Assembly (NCBI GenBank): GCA_016840125.1 | Contig: JAEOSY010000533.1 | Coordinates: 1-60,074 of the forward strand | Direction: 5' to 3' | DNA length: 60,074 nucleotides | DNA from: Candidatus Helarchaeota archaeon | GTDB taxonomy: Archaea; Asgardarchaeota; Lokiarchaeia; Helarchaeales; HEL-GB-A | Part shown: positions 27,526 to 36,553 of the stretch, piece after piece | How positions within the stretch are numbered: position 1 is the stretch's first letter | How the letters are laid out: each line of letters begins with the position of its first letter | The notes under the pieces: model-generated | The model's input: the letters and a program-made list of their open reading frames with translations, nothing else | Told to the model about the DNA's origin: nothing | Databases searched by the model: none | Translations under genes and position numbers: made by a program

Positions 27526-29043
27526 ATGAAATTTAAGACCAAAAGCTTTGACATCTCCTCCATGGCGTTTAAGAACGTGGTCCTCTTACATCACAAGGAT
27601 CTGGCAAAACTCGGTGTGAAAGCACATGATCGCCTTCTTCTGGAATATAATAATCGGCATGTATCCGCCATTGTAGATGTTACTCAGTCATTCCTTGAAC
27701 CGGGCTTTATTGGGCTTTATAAAACTGTAATGGATATATTAAACGTTCCCGATTCTACAGAGATTGAAGTGTCGCTAACCGCAGCTCCGGAATCCATCAA
27801 ACATATTCAGAAGAAAATGAGGGAGAAGACACCTTATACTCGCGATGAAATTAGAGCCATATTAACTGATATTTATGATCGGGATCTAAGTGTAATTGAG
27901 ATCAGTGTGTTTTTATTGACGCAAGAGTATATCCCGATGACAATGGAGGAAATTGAGTATCTAACGCGAGAAATGGTGGAACTTGGAGATAGGATCGATT
28001 GGGGAAAAGAAACTGTCTACACTAAACATTCAATTGGAGGAGTCCCTGGTAATAAAGTAAGTTTGTTAATCGTCCCGATTGTTGCGGCAGCAGATCTCTT
28101 AATTCCGAAGATTTCCACTCGCGCAATTACGTCACCTGCGGGGACCGCGGATACCATGGAACTTTTTGCACCTATCGCGTTTAACTCAGATGAAATCAAA
28201 GACATGGCTTTAAAAAATAAGGGGGTCATTTGTTGGGGTGGGAAATTGGATTTGTCACCCGTCGATTCGGTTATTTCCTCCGTTGAGAGTATGTTAAATC
28301 TTGATCCCGAATCTCAAATCCTCGCCTCAATCTTGAGTAAACAATTAGCGCTAGGTGTGAATAGGATGGTTCTAGACCTCCCCCAAGGATATTACACGAA
28401 AGTGGAAACCATTGAAGAAGCCCGGAAATTCTCTCACAAATTCATCCAGCTAGCTGATCGGATTGGAATCCAATTAGAATGTGGAATCACTTATGGGAGT
28501 CAACCAGTGGGATATAACATTGGACCTGCGCTGGAAGCAAGAGAAGCTTTAGAAACGTTGATGGGGCATGGACCTAATAGTTTAATCGAGAAATCTTTAG
28601 AATTATCCGGCATCCTCTTAGAGCTGAGCGGGAAGGCAAAGCGTGGACACGGAGCCGATCTGGCTAAAGAGATTCTAGATAGTGGGAAAGCCCTAAGGAA
28701 GTTTAGAGAAATAATCGAAATTCAAGGTGGGAATCCTAAAATCAAACCATCAGATATTGTGGTAGGGGCGAATACTTATGAATTTCAGGCAGAAATGGAT
28801 GGCTACGTTAAGGGCATCTCAAATGATTTAATCAAACGTATCGCCCGAGCTGCAGGTGCGCCTAAATACCCTGGCGCCGGTATCAAACTCTACGTGAAAG
28901 AAGGCCATAAAGTTTCAGAAGGTTCAAATTTGATAAAAATTCATGCCGAAAGCGAAGAAAACCTGAGTAATGCACTTAAATTACTAGAATCGCAATCACC
29001 CATTTATATAGAATCTATGCTACTCGATCGAATCGGAAAATAA
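27526..29043 (+). CDS. deoA: AMP phosphorylase (archaeal thymidine-phosphorylase-like)
   Basis: Converts AMP and phosphate to adenine and ribose 1,5-bisphosphate, the first step of the archaeal nucleoside-5'-monophosphate pathway. The 505-residue length and the N-terminal domain of about 85 residues match the archaeal enzyme rather than bacterial thymidine phosphorylase (about 440). The phosphate-binding TKHSIGGVPGNKVSLL loop, the STRAITSPAGTADTME active-site region and a C-terminal GYVKGISNDLIKRIARAAGAP segment are all present. The later enzymes (ribose-1,5-bisphosphate isomerase and type III RuBisCO) are not seen in this window; the eIF2B-like gene at 48233 lacks the isomerase cysteine. Confidence 0.9.
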   Translation: MKFKTKSFDISSMAFKNVVLLHHKDLAKLGVKAHDRLLLEYNNRHVSAIVDVTQSFLEPGFIGLYKTVMDILNVPDSTEIEVSLTAAPESIKHIQKKMREKTPYTRDEIRAILTDIYDRDLSVIEISVFLLTQEYIPMTMEEIEYLTREMVELGDRIDWGKETVYTKHSIGGVPGNKVSLLIVPIVAAADLLIPKISTRAITSPAGTADTMELFAPIAFNSDEIKDMALKNKGVICWGGKLDLSPVDSVISSVESMLNLDPESQILASILSKQLALGVNRMVLDLPQGYYTKVETIEEARKFSHKFIQLADRIGIQLECGITYGSQPVGYNIGPALEAREALETLMGHGPNSLIEKSLELSGILLELSGKAKRGHGADLAKEILDSGKALRKFREIIEIQGGNPKIKPSDIVVGANTYEFQAEMDGYVKGISNDLIKRIARAAGAPKYPGAGIKLYVKEGHKVSEGSNLIKIHAESEENLSNALKLLESQSPIYIESMLLDRIGK

Positions 29044-29050
29044 AAAAAAA
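29042..29050 (-). terminator. Poly-T terminator after the surface protein gene
   Basis: On the minus strand a run of nine T residues follows the surface-protein stop by about eight bases, in the 14-base gap between the two convergent genes. It fits archaeal intrinsic termination. Confidence 0.5.
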
Positions 29051-29057
29051 GAGGAAA

Positions 29058-32000
29058 TTAGGCCCCTTTCGGGGGTTTTTCAGTCCAGAGTTTGCCTTTC
29101 TTTGGGGGTGGAGTAGGTTGAACGCGTTTCTTAAGCACTGTAGTGTTTAGAAGGTACGCACCGATGCCAACGCTGCCTATAACGAGAAGAGCGATTAACA
29201 TCCCATTTGTGAGACCATTCGGGTCAGGTGGAGGTGAAACGTTATCCACTGTGATTTCTAGAAGTGTCGAATCCAGGTGGTTTCCAGCTTTATCGAAGCT
29301 CCGGGCGCAGATGAGACGTACCCCATCGTCGGCGCCGTTTGGATCAGTCGCCCAGACATATTGGAAGGAGCTGCTGGAGTCATAACTCACACCGATAAAA
29401 GTGCTTCCAGGAGTGTCAGGGTCTCCATCCCAATATTCCACATATTCAATACCAGAATCTGCATCAAAACAATTGGCGTATAGTCGGATATCCTCGCGGT
29501 ATGGACCGTAGGCTCTCGCTTGGCAGGAATCTGGGTTGATATTGTCAATAAGTACAGGGTATGGCACAGAAAGACGCTGATTCATCACAGGCCAGGCATT
29601 ATCGAACGTGACAACCCAAACATAATATGTACCGTGTAAAGCGCTAGTATCAAAGGCAACTTGATAGATATTCGGATTCAGAGGAATGGGTGTATCAGAA
29701 TAACTGACATATGTTGAGTCCAAATCAAAAACGGGATCATTGTCGTAATAGATTTTCACATGATCAACACCAGTTTCACCATCAAGCGTGGCACAATTCA
29801 AAATCTCGGTTCCCTGTAAGTACTGATCTAAGCCGAAAAGCTCAGAAATATCCGGTGATCGGCGGTCCCGTGTATTGAACTCGAAAGGACGGGACGTAAA
29901 GGTAAAGTTCTCATAAACAATGCAACCAAAGGTTAGGTACCGTAGATCTTGGTAAATTTCTATGACAAATTGGTCATGCTCACCAACAGGTGTCCCATCG
30001 TCATCCTCCAAATGTATCATTATTTCGCGATTTTCGGTTGTAGAGGTGGAACCCGTAACACCTAATGAGAATTCAAAGCTAACGCCAACTTTTCCAGTGG
30101 TTTCAAAGATGGTTTGGCTGTCGCAGACGAAGGGTACCGAAGGAGTACTGACATCTTGTTCCCAGCTAGCGAATGTTGTCATTTCCATTTCCATCGTGAG
30201 AGAGAAAGAAAGCGTTTTAGTAGTTGAGAAGGAAATGTACTTTTCAGTGATAGATTGAGGAGTCCAGGTAAGGGGTGATCCAGGAATTTCATTGACAAAG
30301 AATTCTTCTATAGGTCCGAGAGTGTTGTCCTCAAAGATATTATAGTTTCTCACATGGCTTAAACCGTACGTATCGAGATAAGCACCCAATACTTCAACAT
30401 CTGAACTTATATTGAGACCATACTCGATCCGACTTCCATTTTCCCATACTTTGAGATCATCAAGATGGTAATCTGGCGCATCAGGGGTTCCATTTACTAT
30501 GTAGAAGTTCCATTGCTTTATCGTCCATGGAATGAGCAATCCTACTAGGTAGTAAAGATCGCCTCTTCCGGGTCCTATCAACGAAGCATTCTCAGATTCT
30601 AAGGACGAAGTTAAAAGCGTTTGATATGATATTTCAACTTCTACATCAAATCCAACTCCTGTAGTAACTGAAGTACTTTGCTCAAAACCACCACCTACGC
30701 CAAAGAATTTGTTATCGGTCTCCATGAAGGTGGTTACACCAGTTGACACTTCTAATCCCATCCCATAGGATATGGTTGTGCCATAAGATAATTGTGTATA
30801 ACTATGGTCACCGGGTGGGTCATAGAGAATCAGTAATGGATAATCCGCAATAATTTGTATGCCTTCCTCAATAGTTTCATATCTAGAATCGATTAGAAGA
30901 TTTACTGTATAACTAGTAGAGTTAAAGTACAGTTGTTGGTTATCAATAAGTGCAAAGACAATTTTGTTACTAGCATTGATGGGACCCCAGACATACTCGA
31001 AATAAACCATGATTCCAGTGTTGACATCGAAGCGGAGGGTTACATTATCGTTTGAAAAGAGGTGCACATTGAGATTGGGATAGAGAAAGTTCTTTACACC
31101 CTTATATGTCACAGTTGTTATAGTGGCGGGGAAGGTTAGATTCCGATCAGGAGTGAAGGCATTGAAGGCAACTAGCGGTATCGTCAGATTCGTACTCCAA
31201 ACTTGATAGGTACGATCAAGCGATAGGGCAAATGGGCTTTTAATTGCGTTGTTTACATGGAAATAGGGTTCGTCAGATGTGCTGATATTTCTCTTATATT
31301 CTTCGACGTAATGGTCCAGCTTAGGTTCCGTGGGACATGAAACGCTGAAATTATTTTGAGTTACTGTTGTATTAACAAAACTTAACGAGAAATTATCGTA
31401 AGTGATGCGACGCCATGGGTAGAATGTTCGATTACCGCCCGTTGCACTCTCCATAATAATTTCCCGTTCAGCTGAATACCATACACTATAGTTCAATGTC
31501 AGTCCATATAGAATCGAATGGATGTTCTTGTGGAAAGCCATGTTTCGTGCTTCGGATTCATCAGAAGCAGTACCGTTTTGACACCAATAGTGCTCTGCGA
31601 GTTGAGTTGAGACCCCATCTGATTGTTCAAAATGGAAATAGTAGTACAAATCGTCATTTGTTGTATAATTTTTCTCATCAATTAGAAAAGATCCAGAAAC
31701 TGCGTCGTAACCGTAGCCGATTGGATGTGGTCCCTGCCATGAACCTGAGCCGATTTTATAATAAACTGAAACATTTGTCCAAGTAATAAAATCTTGGTTA
31801 ACGACAGTCTTAGCTCGGATGCTGAGGTTAATATCAAAGTAGGAAATGACATAGGGAGTTCCGTTGCTTACAAAAGTATTGTTTTCTGTGACAATAACAT
31901 CATCCTCAGTATGCTCTTCCACTTTCAATTCAAAGACAGGTTCAGTTAAGTTAAAGGCTAATTGATCAAGATAGAAAAGCCATTGAGGTGTATCTGCGTT

Positions 32001-34613
32001 AGCTTCGACTAGAACACGCATTATCCCGTTGGCGTCAAAATATTTCGCCCCACCGGTTGCCATGAATGCTTGAACGGCTTGAACCCCTAACCCTGTTGTG
32101 TTAAGGAATAAGTCCCAATCGCCACCTACGGTATCATAAAGAGATACTGAAGTATTAATCGTTGGAGCGTCTCCGTAGTTGATAGTCATACTGTTTACCC
32201 GCGGTGTGAGTTGTTCTAGGGTAGCTTCAGGAGTGAGAGTGTATCGGACTTCAATTTCACTTGCAAGAACATTCAGGGTAGCGCCGCTCGTCGTCGTTTG
32301 CCAGCCAGTCCAGCCATATGGCGTATTTGCGTTATATTCAAGACTTAGAGAGCAGCCACCTGGGATATTCACTGAGTCGGTGATATTATGGACTTGTTTG
32401 TAGCCGGTAGTCGATAGGGTAAAAGTTTCAGTGGCAGTCCCTGAGGGCTTATATTCATCCCAATAATACCAAACTCCTTGATAATCACTTGAGAGCCAGG
32501 TATCATCGAACCAATCTTGTTGGTAACGCCATGCGATATGGCGCACGGAACTTGGATAAAGCTCACCCAGGTATTCGTTGTCATAATTGGGGGTGTGAGG
32601 AACTGCGTACCCTCCAAAATGCCAAGCGTTATCACGCGGAATTTCTACTTTAAATCGCGTGAATATACCCCCGCTTTCCACTGGATGTCCCCCAGGATCA
32701 GTCGTCGACAAATACCCCGGTGCGTTGTATTGGGATGCAAACCTTAGGTGGTAATAATGAGTTAATTGCTTATACCGCCTTGCAGAATTTGGATTGGGAA
32801 TATTCAATCGTAGCCATGAAATGACCCAGTCATTATTGGTAAAGATCATCCAATAGTTTGCGTCAGCTAAAACTTGCGTGCTTGCCCAGCTCCCAGCCTC
32901 AACTGATCCAAGACCTTTAGAGCCCGAGGTAGGAATTACAAGACTATCTAATTGTTCAACGTTTAGCATTAAGCCAGTGGTACGCTGAATTGTATCACTT
33001 AACGTCCAGCTACTAAAGTCTGAGACCACTATTTGGGAATCCGCAGAGGTCTTGTTGGCGGAGGAGTCGTACGCGTAGTCCATCAGGAATTGGTTGATTG
33101 TTCCGGGTGCATATTCCGAATAATTATATTGATATTCCATAGCAACGGTCTCTGTCCCAGTGACGTCCTCGGAAAGAAGAGTATGACGATTGGCATCCGC
33201 ATCCAGCAAGAGTTTTTCATTGAAACTATTCATGGGAGTTCCATAAATCACTTCGTCAGTTTCGTTCGCAATAAACACATCATCTATGTAATAGGTCTCT
33301 CCAGGCACACCCAAAGCCCCACCAGCGGAATCAAAGGTCAGCTGCACAAATTCTGTGACTGGATTACCAAATGGTACATCTTGAACGATCCAGCTATCAT
33401 TGACTCTAACTGAATACGTTTGATTTATCATTTTAGCAAACATTTCAATCTTATACCATTGATTGGCAGCAAAGCTTACCCCTGTTGGTAACCTGACCCC
33501 ACTTGACCTGTAGTGGAACATTCCATCATCCCACAACGAAAATATATTACCATAAGCACCATCAGTTACATTCCGCATCGCTATAGTAAGAATACCACCG
33601 ATCTGTGCTGGCATGACATAAGAACGAAGATAAACGTCTTGGAGGGGGTTCGAAGAGAAGTTGTAGCTTAGACGCGCCCATTCGGATATGATATTATTAT
33701 CATAAATGCGAATGGATTGTGAGTTACTATGACTAAAAGCAGGATCGTATTGCAGAGTGACATTGACATCCGTAGAATTAGTACCGCAGATTAGGTCCCA
33801 ATTTGCAGCAACTTCGGTGTTATTTAAATAACTTTCAAAGTCCTCGTCTATGGTGGAAGATATATTTCGTTTAGATTCGATAAGCCGTCCCCGTACAGTT
33901 ACATCATCTACATAGAATACAGCTGATCCCGCACCAAATCCGCCACTGGTTGCAATGATTACCCGATCCACAACGGTAACGGGGTGAATTGTGGGAACAT
34001 TTTCACAGAGCACCTCATCATTAACATAAACCGAAAAAGATCGACTTTGAATATCATGAAGAACCTCAAAATGAATCCATGTACCTGCGGAGTAAGTCAG
34101 ACCAAAGTGCATAGCAGCACCTGATGCGTAAAATGCCTGTCCCGTTGGATAAAGCCCACAGTCCGCTCCACGACCCGAAAATTCACTGTTATTAGTTGTA
34201 TAGATCGCAAAAGCCTCATCTACTTCCGTTGGATAGATGTAACAACTAAAGTAGAGATAATCATATTGATCTGCAAAAATTTGTGTTATATTCGCCCGTT
34301 CGGTAAGAGTATTGTCCACGAATTTCACGACCTGTGTAGGCGAACGGCTAACATCGGATGATAACTCAACGGAAGTTCCGGATTGCGTTCGTATAATCCA
34401 TGTATTACCTAAATCGGTTGTATTAACATATTGATCAAAATTGTCGGATATTTCTGGAATGGTTTTTTTGTTGAAGCTAGGATTATCCGCCAGTAACGAC
34501 GCTCTCTTAGGTGAATTGTTATTTATTGGAATCAGACCAATAAAAGGCGATGTGATAAAACTGAAAATCACTAGGTAGGTAAAAAGTTTTCTTAGTATTT
34601 TCATATTTTTCAT
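29058..34613 (-). CDS. Giant secreted, membrane-anchored surface protein with tandem LamG-like domains
   Basis: An 1851-residue predicted extracellular protein. It has a signal peptide (about 1-35), two N-terminal repeats (about 50-245 and 255-465) each ending in a YVDDVTV or YIDDVFI motif typical of concanavalin/LamG-like folds, many NxS/T sequons, a long beta-rich middle, Ig-like modules near 1610-1795 (a DNINPDS and DNVSPPP type spacing), one C-terminal membrane helix (about 1803-1826) and a short basic proline-rich tail facing the cytoplasm. This resembles cell-surface or S-layer-associated adhesins of archaea. ATG at 34613 and 34604 are both possible starts. It is transcribed alone with a T-tract at its end. 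No enzymatic motif is seen. Confidence 0.75.
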   Translation of the reverse strand: MKNMKILRKLFTYLVIFSFITSPFIGLIPINNNSPKRASLLADNPSFNKKTIPEISDNFDQYVNTTDLGNTWIIRTQSGTSVELSSDVSRSPTQVVKFVDNTLTERANITQIFADQYDYLYFSCYIYPTEVDEAFAIYTTNNSEFSGRGADCGLYPTGQAFYASGAAMHFGLTYSAGTWIHFEVLHDIQSRSFSVYVNDEVLCENVPTIHPVTVVDRVIIATSGGFGAGSAVFYVDDVTVRGRLIESKRNISSTIDEDFESYLNNTEVAANWDLICGTNSTDVNVTLQYDPAFSHSNSQSIRIYDNNIISEWARLSYNFSSNPLQDVYLRSYVMPAQIGGILTIAMRNVTDGAYGNIFSLWDDGMFHYRSSGVRLPTGVSFAANQWYKIEMFAKMINQTYSVRVNDSWIVQDVPFGNPVTEFVQLTFDSAGGALGVPGETYYIDDVFIANETDEVIYGTPMNSFNEKLLLDADANRHTLLSEDVTGTETVAMEYQYNYSEYAPGTINQFLMDYAYDSSANKTSADSQIVVSDFSSWTLSDTIQRTTGLMLNVEQLDSLVIPTSGSKGLGSVEAGSWASTQVLADANYWMIFTNNDWVISWLRLNIPNPNSARRYKQLTHYYHLRFASQYNAPGYLSTTDPGGHPVESGGIFTRFKVEIPRDNAWHFGGYAVPHTPNYDNEYLGELYPSSVRHIAWRYQQDWFDDTWLSSDYQGVWYYWDEYKPSGTATETFTLSTTGYKQVHNITDSVNIPGGCSLSLEYNANTPYGWTGWQTTTSGATLNVLASEIEVRYTLTPEATLEQLTPRVNSMTINYGDAPTINTSVSLYDTVGGDWDLFLNTTGLGVQAVQAFMATGGAKYFDANGIMRVLVEANADTPQWLFYLDQLAFNLTEPVFELKVEEHTEDDVIVTENNTFVSNGTPYVISYFDINLSIRAKTVVNQDFITWTNVSVYYKIGSGSWQGPHPIGYGYDAVSGSFLIDEKNYTTNDDLYYYFHFEQSDGVSTQLAEHYWCQNGTASDESEARNMAFHKNIHSILYGLTLNYSVWYSAEREIIMESATGGNRTFYPWRRITYDNFSLSFVNTTVTQNNFSVSCPTEPKLDHYVEEYKRNISTSDEPYFHVNNAIKSPFALSLDRTYQVWSTNLTIPLVAFNAFTPDRNLTFPATITTVTYKGVKNFLYPNLNVHLFSNDNVTLRFDVNTGIMVYFEYVWGPINASNKIVFALIDNQQLYFNSTSYTVNLLIDSRYETIEEGIQIIADYPLLILYDPPGDHSYTQLSYGTTISYGMGLEVSTGVTTFMETDNKFFGVGGGFEQSTSVTTGVGFDVEVEISYQTLLTSSLESENASLIGPGRGDLYYLVGLLIPWTIKQWNFYIVNGTPDAPDYHLDDLKVWENGSRIEYGLNISSDVEVLGAYLDTYGLSHVRNYNIFEDNTLGPIEEFFVNEIPGSPLTWTPQSITEKYISFSTTKTLSFSLTMEMEMTTFASWEQDVSTPSVPFVCDSQTIFETTGKVGVSFEFSLGVTGSTSTTENREIMIHLEDDDGTPVGEHDQFVIEIYQDLRYLTFGCIVYENFTFTSRPFEFNTRDRRSPDISELFGLDQYLQGTEILNCATLDGETGVDHVKIYYDNDPVFDLDSTYVSYSDTPIPLNPNIYQVAFDTSALHGTYYVWVVTFDNAWPVMNQRLSVPYPVLIDNINPDSCQARAYGPYREDIRLYANCFDADSGIEYVEYWDGDPDTPGSTFIGVSYDSSSSFQYVWATDPNGADDGVRLICARSFDKAGNHLDSTLLEITVDNVSPPPDPNGLTNGMLIALLVIGSVGIGAYLLNTTVLKKRVQPTPPPKKGKLWTEKPPKGA

Positions 34614-34816
34614 CTCAGAAAAGGTTTTTCGTTTGTTTTTTTATTTTTATTTTTATTCCCTTAGAAAAAAATCTACTATGTATAGATTTAGTTTAATTGG
34701 ATTTCTAAACCATATAAAACTATCAGGACTAATTTTTTACAGAAAAAGAGGATTTGAATGCCCACAATTCTTTTTAAGCATTCTTCAAAAGTAATAAAAT
34801 TTTAAAAGAAACAATC

Positions 34817-34824
34817 TTTAAATA
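34817..34824 (+). promoter_or_regulatory. TATA-box candidate for the small-gene cluster
   Basis: TTTAAATA preceded by a purine-rich AAAAGAAAC (BRE-like) lies about 55-60 bases before the ATG at 34880. This leaves a leader of roughly 30 bases, and a GGGAT SD-like element fits inside it. Confidence 0.45.
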
Positions 34825-34879
34825 AAGAGTTGTAAAGGTTCATTTTGAATTTCTAATACCGTTTAGGGATCACAGAAAA

Positions 34880-35161
34880 ATGACGACGCGAAAAGACGTA
34901 AGGAAACTAATTCGGCAAACTCGGCACAAGGATGCATCATTACGAGCCTTAGCTGCGTTAGAATTAGGGGAAATTGGATCTAAATATCCAAAGCGCGCCC
35001 TACTTAATATTGTGCCTGCATTAAACAAGATTCTAAAAGATAGCGACAAGGATGTAGCCAGCAGTGCGAAAGAGTCACTGGGAGATATCCGGTCTGCCTA
35101 TGTCGATTTTCAATCTAAAATAAAACGTCAAGGCGGCGGCGGGAAATTCAAAATGAAATGA
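34880..35161 (+). CDS. Small HEAT-repeat-like protein
   Basis: A 93-residue, strongly basic protein. Residues about 14-65 form two helical repeats with the HEAT-like pattern DASLRALAALELGEIG and DVASSAKESLGDI, followed by a basic Gly-rich tail (KRQGGGGKFKMK). HEAT repeats normally mediate protein or nucleic-acid contacts; the basic tail suggests RNA or DNA. It begins a run of three closely spaced genes, the Lrp-like domain and eS25 being next. The precise role is unknown. Confidence 0.6.
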   Translation: MTTRKDVRKLIRQTRHKDASLRALAALELGEIGSKYPKRALLNIVPALNKILKDSDKDVASSAKESLGDIRSAYVDFQSKIKRQGGGGKFKMK

Positions 35162-35185
35162 AATTGAATGAATAAGGTGGTAATT

Positions 35186-35443
35186 ATGGCATCAAAAGAA
35201 AAAACCGTAGCATATCTTATGGTATTAGCAGATACTGGAAAAGAATATGAAATTGTTCAAAAAATGCGAGCCAATTCCGAGGTTTCGGAGTCTTTTATTG
35301 TCTATGGCGCGTGGGATGTTATCTGTAAAATTGAAACCGATAGTATGGCCAAATTAAATTCCATTGTCTTAGATCTTCGTAGGGTCCCTTTTGTGAAACG
35401 GTCAATGACATTAATTGCCCTAACGGGCTCAAATAATGTGTAA
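35186..35443 (+). CDS. Stand-alone Lrp/AsnC ligand-binding (RAM) domain protein
   Basis: An 85-residue protein consisting only of the alpha/beta RAM domain that binds amino acids and drives oligomerisation in Lrp/AsnC regulators; the DNA-binding helix-turn-helix is absent. Motifs: VAYLMVLADTGKEYEIVQ, then SFIVYGAWDVICKIE and a LRRVPFVKRSMTLIAL close. Although an in-frame ATG exists at 35168, the GGTGG SD at 35176-35180 is five bases before the ATG at 35186, which I therefore choose. Such proteins often modulate other regulators or act as free amino-acid sensors. Confidence 0.8.
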   Translation: MASKEKTVAYLMVLADTGKEYEIVQKMRANSEVSESFIVYGAWDVICKIETDSMAKLNSIVLDLRRVPFVKRSMTLIALTGSNNV

Positions 35444-35470
35444 TTCAACTGAATAAATCAGGGTGAGATT

Positions 35471-35752
35471 ATGTCAAAGAAAAGATCCGCAGGCCCTAAA
35501 CGGAAGAAATGGGGCGGATCAGATAAGGATCGCGATGAACATTTCGAACGTGATATTTTTCTTGCGGATGATATGAAACAGACGATTTTACAAGAAGTCC
35601 CGAAAATGAAGATGATAACAGAAGCCGTAGTTTCGCAGAAATATAATATCCGAATTTCAATCGTAAAAGAGATACTCCGACAATTACTGACCGAAAACAA
35701 AATCAAACCTTATATTAAATCCAGTCGGTTAAAGGTCTTTACACCTGCTTAA
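35471..35752 (+). CDS. rps25e: Ribosomal protein eS25
   Basis: A 93-residue small-subunit ribosomal protein of the eukaryote/archaeal type. The basic N-terminus (KKRSAGPKRKKWGG) precedes a winged-helix fold with the characteristic EVPKMKMITEAVVSQKYNIR segment and the last helix and wing (EILRQLLTENKIKPYIKSS). eS25 is absent from bacteria and, as I recall, is found mainly in Thermoproteota and Asgard lineages, so it is useful for placing the organism. SD GGTGAG precedes the ATG. A T-rich terminator follows directly. Confidence 0.85.
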   Translation: MSKKRSAGPKRKKWGGSDKDRDEHFERDIFLADDMKQTILQEVPKMKMITEAVVSQKYNIRISIVKEILRQLLTENKIKPYIKSSRLKVFTPA

Positions 35753-35775
35753 TTTTTTTTTATGATATTTTTTTT
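35753..35775 (+). terminator. Double T-tract terminator after eS25
   Basis: Two T-runs (nine and eight bases) separated by ATGATA follow the eS25 stop at once. They overlap the 3' end of the convergent SWIM-like gene. This is a textbook archaeal T-rich terminator. Confidence 0.55.
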
Positions 35776-36152
35776 AAATACTCATCCGAATCCAGATACA
35801 CCCAAGGATTCAGCAACAAATCAATCAATATTTCCTTTGCCTCTTTTTCATAAATTTCTTGGAAAATCCGTGTAAAATGTTTGCATAATAGCCCATCCCG
35901 TAATCCACGTCGGAGGAAATCTTCGCAGTTATGGACAAGGGCGCGATTTTTTCGATCAATTCGTAAGAAATAAGTGTTTTTCGCCCCTCTAATTTCGTAC
36001 ATATACCCCTCCTCCGTTTGGAACACAATACGAATATCCTGAAATTTCAATCCTCTCGCTTTTTGTAGCCGTGCCTCGTCTGTAAGTAATTGCAACAGTT
36101 CTAGAATGGATTTCTTTTCCAATTCTCTTCTTGAATGGGTTGGGGGTTCCAT
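35760..36152 (-). CDS. Small protein with SWIM-type zinc-finger-like motif
   Basis: A 130-residue protein. Residues about 70-100 read VHNCEDFLRRGLRDGLLCKHF, which has the spacing of archaeal SWIM zinc fingers (Cys, then DF and RG, ending CKH), with the first ligand pair unusual (His-Asn-Cys in place of CxC). The N-terminal half is a beta-sheet-like domain (FQDIRIVFQTEEGYMYEI), and the end is helical. SWIM modules bind nucleic acid or partner proteins. It is convergent with eS25 and shares a T-rich end region. Confidence 0.6.
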   Translation of the reverse strand: MEPPTHSRRELEKKSILELLQLLTDEARLQKARGLKFQDIRIVFQTEEGYMYEIRGAKNTYFLRIDRKNRALVHNCEDFLRRGLRDGLLCKHFTRIFQEIYEKEAKEILIDLLLNPWVYLDSDEYLKKIS

Positions 36153-36298
36153 TGGGACTCATTTCTCAAATGATTGATTATTAATTAATTATAAATTATG
36201 ATGGAGTAACTTTAAGAAGATTTAAGGATAGTTATAAAAAAGAATAATTTACTCAGATACTGGATTTAGAGATAGAAATTACTCAGATGGTTATGTAA

Positions 36299-36535
36299 AT
36301 GTCTCCAAAAGGTAAGACCAAAGGAAAAAAAGGGACTGCAATCCCTGAAGATGGGCTCTCGGATTACGACAAATTAGTTCTAACTGCGATAGAGACGGAA
36401 GCCCATAGACCAAGAGCTATCGTTCGTATTATTAAGCGCACCTTAGATCAAAATCAAGTGGTGCAGATCCTAAACCGTTTGGAACAAAATAACCTAGTGG
36501 AACGTATAAGCGGAAAAGCCTGGAAGGCAAAGTAA
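36299..36535 (+). CDS. Small winged-helix protein
   Basis: A 78-residue basic protein with an N-terminal KGKTKGKKG tail and a winged-helix core (LSDYDKLVLTAIETE, then a recognition-helix-like VVQILNRLEQNNLVERI). It probably binds nucleic acid. It could be a DNA-binding regulator or a ribosome-linked protein like its neighbour eS25. An alpha/beta hydrolase gene follows after 18 bases. No specific family is recognised. Confidence 0.6.
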   Translation: MSPKGKTKGKKGTAIPEDGLSDYDKLVLTAIETEAHRPRAIVRIIKRTLDQNQVVQILNRLEQNNLVERISGKAWKAK

Positions 36536-36553
36536 ATAGTAGATTTGATTTAA

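Noticed and set aside
33033..33413. A 126-codon open frame on the plus strand, inside the surface-protein gene
   Set aside because: It is antisense to a long coding frame with clear protein features, has no convincing SD and its translation shows no family pattern; treated as a shadow frame.
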